A stretch of 10,242 nt of DNA from a bacterium. Its GTDB lineage: Bacteria; Patescibacteriota; Patescibacteriia; Patescibacteriales; GWE2-39-37. Made by a program: the position numbers and the translations under genes. Below are positions 5,842 to 10,242 of this stretch, piece by piece. How positions within the stretch are numbered: the stretch's first letter is position 1; every line of letters starts with the position of its first letter. Under the pieces are notes generated by a model. That model was not told where the DNA came from and did not search any database. It saw nothing but the letters and a program-made list of their open reading frames with translations. The stretch spans positions 1 through 10,242 of the forward strand of contig JAJYMT010000075.1 in assembly GCA_021786695.1 (NCBI GenBank), given 5' to 3'.

Positions 5842-6864
5842 TTAAACCAGCTTTTCCTGTTTCCGCGTATTTTTCCTGCCCAGGTGCTTATAGGCGATAT
5901 CGGTGACGATCCGGCCGCGAGGACTTCTGTCGAGAAACCCCAGCTGGATCAGGTAGGGCTCATATACTTCTTCGATGGTGGCCATGTCCTCGCCGGTCGC
6001 GGCCGCGATGGTGTTCAGACCGACCGGGCCGCCGGCGAATTTGTCGATGATCAATTCGATGATCTTGCGGTCGACCGAGTCGAGGCCCGACTCGTCCACC
6101 TCGAGCATGGCAAAGGCGTTGAAGCAGTGGTCGCGCGAGAGCACTCCATCGCCCTTGACCTCGCAGTAATCACGCACCCGCTTGAGCAGGCGATTGGCGA
6201 CCCTCGGTGTGCGGCGGGAGCGCTTGGCGATTTCCGCCGCCATCTCCGGTTCGTGCCTGATGTTCAAGATGCCGGCGCTGCGCTTCACGATGTCTTCGAT
6301 GTCCGAGAGTTCGTAAAAATTAAGATGGTAAGTCATGCCGAAGCGATCGCGCAACGGCGCCGAAAGCAAGCTCGCCTTGGTGGTGGCGCCGATGATGGTG
6401 ATGCGCGGTAGGTCGATGCGCAGAGTGCGGGCCGACGGCCCCTTGCCGATCACGATATCGAGCGCGTAATCCTCCATCGCCGGATAAAGTATCTCTTCCA
6501 CCCCGCGGTTTAAGCGATGGATTTCGTCGATGAACAGAATGTCGCCCTCAGACAGATTAGTGAGGATCGCCGCCAGGTCGCCGGTCTTTTCGATCGCCGG
6601 GCCGCTGGTCACCCGGATGTTGGCGCCCAGTTCGTTGGCAATCACGTGCGCCAAAGTGGTCTTGCCCAGGCCGGGCGCGCCGTAAAGCAGGATATGTTCG
6701 ACCGGCTGGCCGCGTTTTTTAGCCGCCTCCAAGAGGATCGAAAGATTCTCTTTGATCTTCTGCTGGCCGACGTATTCGGCCAGTGTCTGCGGCCTCAGCG
6801 TCTGGTCCAGCGCCTTGTCGCTGTTACTTTCGCTTGTGGCGATAATCCGTTCGTCAGTATCCAT
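5842..6864 (-). CDS. ruvB: Holliday junction branch-migration DNA helicase RuvB
   Basis: RuvB is the AAA+ hexameric motor of the RuvAB complex, driving branch migration of Holliday junctions during recombinational repair in the cytoplasm. The protein is 340 aa, close to the usual length. It has the RuvB N-terminus (LRPQTLAEYVGQQKIKENL), Walker A GAPGLGKTT (62-70), Walker B FIDEIHRL (111-118), sensor-1 region IIGATTKASLLSAPLRDRFG (157-176) including the arginine finger region, and the C-terminal winged-helix domain (about 265-330, ending SPRGRIVTDIAYKHLG). ruvA and ruvC are not beside it, so the set is split in this genome. The ATG at 6864 coincides with the predicted transcription start of a TTGCTT-17-TACAAT promoter, which suggests a leaderless mRNA. 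No SOS (LexA-type) box was noticed, but LexA sites vary between phyla. Confidence 0.99.
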   Translation of the reverse strand: MDTDERIIATSESNSDKALDQTLRPQTLAEYVGQQKIKENLSILLEAAKKRGQPVEHILLYGAPGLGKTTLAHVIANELGANIRVTSGPAIEKTGDLAAILTNLSEGDILFIDEIHRLNRGVEEILYPAMEDYALDIVIGKGPSARTLRIDLPRITIIGATTKASLLSAPLRDRFGMTYHLNFYELSDIEDIVKRSAGILNIRHEPEMAAEIAKRSRRTPRVANRLLKRVRDYCEVKGDGVLSRDHCFNAFAMLEVDESGLDSVDRKIIELIIDKFAGGPVGLNTIAAATGEDMATIEEVYEPYLIQLGFLDRSPRGRIVTDIAYKHLGRKNTRKQEKLV

Positions 6865-6870
6865 AAATCA

Positions 6871-6899
6871 ATTGTAGCTTGATTAAAACGCCTAAGCAA
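6871..6899 (-). promoter_or_regulatory. promoter of ruvB, TTGCTT-17-TACAAT, predicted leaderless
   Basis: On the leftward strand TTGCTT (complement of 6894-6899), a 17-bp spacer ending AAGC, and TACAAT (complement of 6871-6876). Placing +1 seven bases after the -10 box gives 6864, the A of the ruvB ATG. Both hexamers, the spacer length and the AAGC in front of the -10 box are identical to those before the CDF gene, which strengthens the call. Confidence 0.65.
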
Positions 6900-6916
6900 G
6901 AAGCGCCCGGACCGCC

Positions 6917-7933
6917 TCAATTTATCTCGATATCGATGTGGATGATGCCGGGAATTTCCGTTTTTATCTTTTTTTCTATCTCGTCGATCCGCTTGCCGAT
7001 CAGGCGCGGCAGGCGGTCGATATTTTCGACGAAAAATTTCTTGAACTCTTCATAGTCCTCGCTGACCTTTTCAAATTCTTCTTTGAGCGAGACGCTTTTA
7101 TAGATCTCCTTCATTAGGGCCGAGCCGTTGAACTCCACTTCGCATTTGATCCGGTAACTGCCGATATCGAGCACCGCGGATTTGAAGTCAAGCACCTTCT
7201 CGACCACCGGGTCGGCCTTGAGTATCTCGATCGCGCGCTCCTTTATCTCCTCCGGTATGGCCCGTTTGATCAAAAAACCGCGATTCTTGTTGATGAGCAT
7301 AACGGCGATGCCGGCGAGCATCAGGCCGATGACTATCGAACCGATGCCGTCCCAGTAATGATTGCCGGTGGCGCGCGACAGGATGATGCTTACGAGCGCG
7401 ACCAAGACGCCGAGCAGGGCGATGCCGTCTTCATACAGCACCGCAATGGTGGTCGGATCGCCGTGCTTGAACGAATTCGCGACCGAGCCGCTGCTGCTCG
7501 CCCGCAGTTCGTGCCAGGCGGTATAAAAAGAAAACGACTCTAAAATGAAAGAAATGATCAGGATCGCAAAGATCAGCGGACTGAGTTCGATCGACTTGGG
7601 ATGCCGGAGCGCTTCGATGCCTTGTGAAACCGTCACGCCCGCGCCCAGAAAAAAAATGCCGCAAGCGGAGATGAGCGCCCAGAGAAATCTTTCCTGGCCG
7701 TAGCCGTAGACGAATTCCTCGTCCGCCTTTTTCGCGGATTTTTTTATGCCGACCATCAAAAGCGACTGATTCATGGTGTCGGCAAAAGAATGGACCGCTT
7801 CGGAAAAAAGCACGCTCGAGCCGGAGAGATAGAAACCGAAAAATTTGATCACCGTGATCACCGTGTTTCCAAGCAGCGCGAAAAATACCGAAATAAAGCC
7901 GTGGGTTCGTTTTTGTTCTGTCTTTGTTTCCAT
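6917..7933 (-). CDS. cation diffusion facilitator (CDF) metal transporter
   Basis: A 338-aa protein of the CDF family, proton-driven exporters of Zn2+ and related divalent metals across the cytoplasmic membrane. Six hydrophobic spans fit about residues 12-37, 39-62, 82-103, 119-140, 164-187 and 196-215. The metal site in TM2 is intact (EAVHSFADTMNQ: H48, D52). The TM5 counterpart has E168-D169 (LYEDGIALLGVL) in place of the usual HxxxD, a pattern I associate with ZnT9/SLC30A9-like members; metal specificity cannot be stated. The cytoplasmic C-terminal domain (about 220-338) has the usual beta-alpha-beta fold plus an acidic helical insertion (about 275-322), ending PGIIHIDIEIN. The frame is open up to 8113, but the extension runs through hairpins and lies upstream of the predicted promoter, so METKTEQKRTHG at 7933 is the chosen start. 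Confidence 0.93.
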   Translation of the reverse strand: METKTEQKRTHGFISVFFALLGNTVITVIKFFGFYLSGSSVLFSEAVHSFADTMNQSLLMVGIKKSAKKADEEFVYGYGQERFLWALISACGIFFLGAGVTVSQGIEALRHPKSIELSPLIFAILIISFILESFSFYTAWHELRASSSGSVANSFKHGDPTTIAVLYEDGIALLGVLVALVSIILSRATGNHYWDGIGSIVIGLMLAGIAVMLINKNRGFLIKRAIPEEIKERAIEILKADPVVEKVLDFKSAVLDIGSYRIKCEVEFNGSALMKEIYKSVSLKEEFEKVSEDYEEFKKFFVENIDRLPRLIGKRIDEIEKKIKTEIPGIIHIDIEIN

Positions 7934-7946
7934 AATATATACCATC

Positions 7947-7975
7947 ATTGTAGCTTTTTGGGCGGCCGAAAGCAA
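7947..7975 (-). promoter_or_regulatory. promoter of the CDF gene, TTGCTT-17-TACAAT, near-leaderless
   Basis: TTGCTT (complement of 7970-7975), 17 bp ending AAGC, then TACAAT (complement of 7947-7952). Predicted +1 is near 7940, 7 nt before the ATG at 7933 and downstream of the two earlier in-frame ATGs (7948 and 7945), which supports METKTEQ as the start. The hexamers and spacing are identical to the ruvB promoter. Confidence 0.65.
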
Positions 7976-7993
7976 TTCAATTATATAATTCAA

Positions 7994-8045
7994 TATTGAA
8001 GGGGGAAACCCTTGCGCTTTGCGCGAAGGGGTTCCCCCTTCAATA
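7994..8045. repeat. long imperfect hairpin, about 24-bp arms, upstream of the CDF promoter
   Basis: TATTGAAGGGGGAAACCCTT and its continuation GCGC (7994-8017) are nearly the reverse complement of 8021-8045, with a TTT loop and one or two mismatches or bulges. No T-run follows on either strand, so it is not a canonical terminator. It lies immediately upstream of the CDF promoter. Confidence 0.75.
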
Positions 8046-8067
8046 CTTCCCCCTTTAGAAAGAGCTC

Positions 8068-8127
8068 GGAGCGGGGAATGAATCCCCGCTCCTCGCGGGG
8101 GGCTGCACCCCACCGCAAGCGGTGGGG
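8068..8127. repeat. two adjacent GC-rich stem-loops with alternative pairings
   Basis: Stem A is GGAGCGGGGA (8068-8077) with TCCCCGCTCC (8083-8092) and a 5-nt loop. Stem B is CCCCACCGC (8108-8116) with GCGGTGGGG (8119-8127). CCCCGC (8084-8089) can instead pair with GCGGGG (8095-8100), which would break stem A. No ORF here looks genuine. Together with the hairpins on either side, this fills the non-coding gap between the small-gene terminator and the CDF promoter. Confidence 0.65.
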
Positions 8128-8137
8128 ATTTATGTAA

Positions 8138-8166
8138 TTAAAAAAGCGGGAGAGTTTCTCCCGCTT
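8138..8166 (-). terminator. intrinsic terminator of the small basic protein pair
   Basis: AAGCGGGAGA (8144-8153) and TCTCCCGCTT (8157-8166) form a perfect 10-bp stem with a 3-nt loop. Read leftward it continues into an unbroken run of six T (complement of A 8140-8145). It begins 5 nt after the TAG of the 59-aa gene, so it clearly ends that two-gene unit. Confidence 0.9.
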
Positions 8167-8170
8167 CCGG

Positions 8171-8350
8171 CTAAGCGCCGATCGGAATGAGCGTTCTGCG
8201 CACCTGTTCCGGCGTCCGGCGCCGCTTGTCCCTGACCTCCTGCCTGGTCCGCTCTACCGATTTTAGGTAGGCGTCGTTGGCAGGCGACTTGATCGTTCTC
8301 GCGCCCCTGATTCTCCCTGGCTTGAAAAGATCGGTTATCAGTTTTCCCAT
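8171..8350 (-). CDS. 59-aa basic protein of unknown function
   Basis: The frame runs from ATG at 8350 to TAG at 8171-8173: MGKLITDLFKPGRIRGARTI, then KSPANDAYLKSVERTRQEVR and DKRRRTPEQVRRTLIPIGA. It is rich in Arg and Lys with a helical, charged middle and no hydrophobic span. Evidence that it is real: a G-rich SD (GGGGGG, 4 nt before the ATG), a start only 12 nt after the stop of the 127-aa gene on the same strand, and a textbook terminator directly after its stop. Other frames here give low-complexity Gln/Gly/Arg sequence. I do not recognise the family. The shared Arg-rich style and TAEQVRERQ (upstream product) versus TPEQVRRT (here) suggest the two may be related or work together, possibly on nucleic acid; that is conjecture. 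Confidence 0.6.
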   Translation of the reverse strand: MGKLITDLFKPGRIRGARTIKSPANDAYLKSVERTRQEVRDKRRRTPEQVRRTLIPIGA

Positions 8351-8362
8351 GATGCCCCCCGT

Positions 8363-8746
8363 TCAGGCCGCCCGGAGGGGCTTGTACTCGCGGGGCAACA
8401 GGCGATTCGTGCCCTCGCAGCCGCATCTCCCGTCGCCCAGACACTGGCTTTCGAGGTAGGCGATGATGTCATCGAGCGTCCGCATCATGGGCATTGCGCG
8501 CGGCTTCTTGGCGGCCCGGTTCAGCTCTTTGCAGGCCTGCTCGAGCGCCCGCGTCGCCTCGAGCCGTTTCTTGGCCTCGTCTTCCGCGGCGGTCGGACCG
8601 GTGATCCGCAGGTGTTTGAACTTCTTCTCGATGGCCGCCTTCTTGGGGGCCAGCTCTTTCTCCCTGGCCTTCTGGCGCTCGCGCACCTGTTCGGCCGTCT
8701 TTCGCACCCTCAGCCGCTCCTTGAGCGTCATCCTCCTTTTCTTCAT
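8363..8746 (-). CDS. 127-aa highly basic, coiled-coil-like protein with C-terminal Cys cluster, unknown function
   Basis: Residues 1-45 are an almost uninterrupted charged helix (MKKRRMTLKERLRVRKTAEQ, then VRERQKAREKELAPKK). A second Lys/Glu/Ala helix covers about 52-85, then comes MRTLDDIIAYLESQ and a short Cys-rich segment CLGDGRCGCEG. The tail is basic (REYKPLRAA). There is no signal peptide or membrane span. The Cys spacing (C-x5-C-x-C) could bind a metal but is too short to name a zinc-finger type. It has the best SD in the window (AAAGGAGG, 9 nt before the ATG), a candidate promoter upstream, and a cotranscribed 59-aa partner. Lys is mostly AAG (12 of 17 by my count), whereas queA and the M23 gene use AAA heavily, hinting at a different origin. 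RNA or DNA binding is a guess from the charge. Confidence 0.65.
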   Translation of the reverse strand: MKKRRMTLKERLRVRKTAEQVRERQKAREKELAPKKAAIEKKFKHLRITGPTAAEDEAKKRLEATRALEQACKELNRAAKKPRAMPMMRTLDDIIAYLESQCLGDGRCGCEGTNRLLPREYKPLRAA

Positions 8747-8769
8747 CTCCGACCCCCTCCTTTATATAA

Positions 8770-8779
8770 TGATCGATCA
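8770..8779. promoter_or_regulatory. 10-bp perfect palindrome in the leader of the small basic gene pair
   Basis: TGATCGATCA lies between the candidate promoter (8796-8824) and the SD of the 127-aa gene. A palindrome in this position could be an operator, but ten bases of perfect symmetry also occur by chance. Confidence 0.25.
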
Positions 8780-8795
8780 ATCACTGCTTACTGGT

Positions 8796-8824
8796 ATTAT
8801 GCGAAATCCAGCCATAAATTACAA
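8796..8824 (-). promoter_or_regulatory. candidate promoter of the small basic protein pair
   Basis: On the leftward strand TTGTAA (complement of 8819-8824, 4 of 6), a 17-bp spacer, then CATAAT (complement of 8796-8801, 5 of 6). The predicted start near 8789 gives a leader of about 43 nt containing AAAGGAGG before the ATG at 8746. This gives the pair its own transcript, separate from the MFS gene. Confidence 0.45.
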
Positions 8825-8837
8825 GCGCGCCGCTTCT

Positions 8838-8870
8838 AAATTCTATCGGAGCTTCGCTCCGATAGAATTT
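8838..8870 (-). terminator. perfect 15-bp hairpin directly after the MFS gene, probable terminator
   Basis: AAATTCTATCGGAGC (8838-8852) and GCTCCGATAGAATTT (8856-8870) are exact reverse complements around a TTC loop, starting one base past the MFS stop codon (8872-8874). Read leftward, the stem itself ends in ATTT but no longer T-run follows, so it may end transcription weakly or protect the mRNA 3' end. Confidence 0.6.
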
Positions 8871-8871
8871 A

Positions 8872-10068
8872 TTATATCAGGGCGCCGGTTGCCGGATCGT
8901 TGCTCAAGGCGACGGCAAGCGAACGGCGCTTGGCAAGCGCCACGAAAAAAGCCAGAAGCATCAATATCGCGCTGATCAAAAGCGGCAGGCCGCGCCAGAG
9001 GCCGAAAGCCGCGCCGGCGATAACGGGGCCGAAAATCATACCGGCCGAAGTGAGCGAATTCATCACCCCCAGGGTCTCGCCTTTGCGCGCCGGCTCGGCC
9101 AGAGCCACCGCCTGGCTGGTCAGAACTACCCGCAGCAGCGACTGGCTGAAAGCCGTGACCACAAAGCCGAAAATGAAAAAATAAAATATGCCGCTGTCCA
9201 AAAAGATGAATCCGGCCGCGCTCGCCAGAAGCGTCCAAAAACCCAGGTTGTGCTCGCTGAAATATTTCAACCAAAACCTTTTCAGGACCAGGCCCTGGTT
9301 CAGCGCCACCATGATTCCCGTACCGGTCATAAACAAGCTGGTGGCAAACTCCTGGAAGCCGTAAGCGCTGAAAAGGTAGAGCGCCATGATCGATTGCATC
9401 TCGGCCACGGCGATCATGAAGAGCAGCCAGACCAGATAGCCGAAAAATAGCGTCTTGTCGGCCGCGGCTCGGACCAGCGGAGCGAACGGATTGAGTTTCA
9501 GGGCGCCGTTCTTGGCCGCGCCCCGATTGGTTTCCGGCAAAAACAGATATGCCGAAATGGCGTTCATGGCCGCGAGACCGCCGACGAACCAGAAAGGCAG
9601 AGTATGTGAAATCGTGCCTAATAGCCCGCCCAAGAGCGGCCCGACGATGAAGCCGATGCCGAAACTCATGCCGATCAGCCCCAGATTGGTCGTTCGCTCC
9701 TTGTCGTCCTTGGCGATGTCGACCAGGTATCCCTGGGCGGTCACGATGTTGCCGGCCGCCAGGCCGTCGATGATCCGTCCGACAAAAAGCATGGCAATGC
9801 TGCGCGCGCCGGCAAACACCAGCCAGCCGAGCGAGGTGGAGATGATGCTCGCGATAAGGATGGGGCGGCGGCCGATCCGATCCGAGAGCGCGCCCATCAC
9901 CGGCCCGGAAAAAAAAGAAAAGAACGCGAAGACCGCGAACAGCAGAGTTATGGTAAAGGCCTTGGCGCCGAACGACTGGACGTAAAAGGGCATCACCGGA
10001 ATGACGATGCCGAAGCCGATCACGTCGATCAGAACCGTGAGCAGAATTGTCAATTTTATCTTATTCAT
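8872..10068 (-). CDS. MFS multidrug/tetracycline-type efflux transporter (DHA1, TetA-like)
   Basis: A 398-aa 12-span major facilitator protein, most likely a proton-coupled drug exporter in the cytoplasmic membrane. The TM1 region TVLIDVIGFGIVIPVMPFY is typical of TetA/MdtG-like DHA1 carriers. Motif A between TM2 and TM3 is complete (GALSDRIGRRP, 59-69), and the antiporter motif C in TM5 is recognisable (GIGFIVGPLLGG, 137-148). A second-half motif-A-like segment occurs around AEPARKGETLGVMNSL. The frame is open further upstream, but that part runs through the inverted repeat at 10082-10143, so the start chosen is MNKIKLTILL at 10068. No SD is present. The substrate cannot be deduced; family resemblance does not show tetracycline resistance. 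No tetR-like regulator is adjacent in the window. Confidence 0.95.
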   Translation of the reverse strand: MNKIKLTILLTVLIDVIGFGIVIPVMPFYVQSFGAKAFTITLLFAVFAFFSFFSGPVMGALSDRIGRRPILIASIISTSLGWLVFAGARSIAMLFVGRIIDGLAAGNIVTAQGYLVDIAKDDKERTTNLGLIGMSFGIGFIVGPLLGGLLGTISHTLPFWFVGGLAAMNAISAYLFLPETNRGAAKNGALKLNPFAPLVRAAADKTLFFGYLVWLLFMIAVAEMQSIMALYLFSAYGFQEFATSLFMTGTGIMVALNQGLVLKRFWLKYFSEHNLGFWTLLASAAGFIFLDSGIFYFFIFGFVVTAFSQSLLRVVLTSQAVALAEPARKGETLGVMNSLTSAGMIFGPVIAGAAFGLWRGLPLLISAILMLLAFFVALAKRRSLAVALSNDPATGALI

Positions 10069-10081
10069 AAAACATAGAGTT

Positions 10082-10143
10082 CGTCTCAAAAATAGTTTCT
10101 GCGCGAAGATGGCCAATTACGGCAGAAAATTATTTTTGAGACG
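10082..10143. repeat. long inverted repeat, 21-bp arms, between the two transporter genes
   Basis: CGTCTCAAAAATAGTTTCTG plus C (10082-10102) matches the reverse complement of 10122-10143, CGTCTCAAAAATAATTTTCTGC, apart from one substitution and one extra base. The arms flank an unpaired 19-nt interior. It begins 6 nt after the stop of the rightmost gene, so it may be its 3' terminator or stabiliser. The missing T-run and large loop are atypical, and a tiny MITE-like insertion is the alternative. Confidence 0.75.
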
Positions 10144-10149
10144 GCCTGT

Positions 10150-10242
10150 CTATTTATCGGTGATGACCGCCAAAGCGGTCGCCGCGGCGAGCGCGCAAAC
10201 CAGGCCGACGATCTGATGGGTTTTAATTTTTTCTTTGAGATC
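10150..10242 (-). CDS. C-terminal end of a probable DMT/EamA-type permease, partial
   Basis: The last 30 codons of a leftward gene enter from the right edge: DLKEKIKTHQIVGLVCALAA, then ATALAVITDK, stopping at TAG (10150-10152). The pattern of a charged helix end (KEKIKTHQ), then Ile-Val-Gly and a final hydrophobic span, matches the last TM of drug/metabolite transporter (EamA-like) proteins, where a GExxxxxQxxG-like segment precedes TM10. Only about 20 residues of membrane span are visible, so the family call is tentative. It is followed by the inverted repeat and the MFS transporter, which suggests two export genes side by side. Confidence 0.6.
   Translation of the reverse strand, partial: DLKEKIKTHQIVGLVCALAAATALAVITDK

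Noticed and set aside
5836..6411. 191-aa rightward frame inside ruvB
   Set aside because: Antisense shadow of an unambiguous RuvB, with no plausible start region or family pattern.
7934..8113. 60-residue N-terminal extension of the CDF transporter
   Set aside because: It runs through two hairpins and lies upstream of the predicted promoter start; the sequence (MGCSPPRGAGIHSPL...) is not CDF-like.
7994..8166. CRISPR array or tandem repeat array
   Set aside because: The hairpins are different sequences with no constant repeat or regular spacer.
8130..8444. 104-aa leftward frame overlapping both small basic genes
   Set aside because: It covers the terminator and gives low-complexity Gln/Gly/Arg sequence; the two phased frames with SDs explain the region better.
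8463..8975. 170-aa rightward frame over the 127-aa gene and the MFS 3' end
   Set aside because: It is antisense to two supported genes and crosses the perfect hairpin 8838-8870. Its hydrophobic content comes from the complement of Lys/Glu-rich helices.
10069..10116. 16-residue N-terminal extension of the MFS transporter
   Set aside because: It lies inside the inverted repeat, and MNKIKLTILL gives the normal TM1 start for the family.

Overview
The window looks like a chromosomal stretch from a small-genome bacterium, most likely a Candidate Phyla Radiation (Patescibacteria, Parcubacteria-like) organism. The pointers are a secreted Thr/Ser/Ala-rich surface protein, many tiny membrane proteins, AT-rich spacers between fairly GC-rich genes, sparse Shine-Dalgarno (SD) sites, and housekeeping genes (ruvB, queA) mixed with unrecognised small ones. 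TGA is used as a stop (for example in queA), so the code is standard and this is not a UGA=Gly lineage. The lineage call is an inference from style and no marker gene settles it.

Layout. Positions 1-1294 read rightward: the C-terminal end of an unknown gene (up to 149), then a 342-aa exported surface-type protein (266-1294). Everything from 1549 to the right edge reads leftward. The two directions converge on a 118-bp element with terminal inverted repeats (1301-1418) and a perfect 16-bp-stem terminator (1438-1484). Read in its own direction (right to left), the leftward block contains: the end of a DMT-type permease; a long inverted repeat; an MFS drug-efflux-type transporter (10068-8872); a two-gene unit of small, very basic unknown proteins (8746-8171) with its own promoter, strong SD and terminator; a run of hairpins (8127-7994); a CDF metal-efflux protein (7933-6917); ruvB (6864-5842); a tightly packed trio of 88-aa membrane protein, bPH2 membrane protein and queA (5739-3826); a membrane-anchored LysM-M23 peptidase (3734-2382); and a unit made of an 86-aa membrane protein, tRNA-Ala(UGC) and a tautomerase-like small protein (2272-1549).

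How it works together. This is not a single pathway. It combines envelope work (surface protein, M23 peptidase, PH-domain protein), transport (MFS, CDF, DMT), DNA repair (RuvB) and tRNA or translation functions (QueA, tRNA-Ala). The most informative signal is regulatory. The ruvB and CDF genes carry identical TTGCTT-17 bp-TACAAT promoters placed so that transcription should start at or within 7 nt of the ATG, which means leaderless or near-leaderless mRNAs. A recognisable SD is seen only before the small-gene pair, before queA, and before a possible ATT start of the M23 gene.
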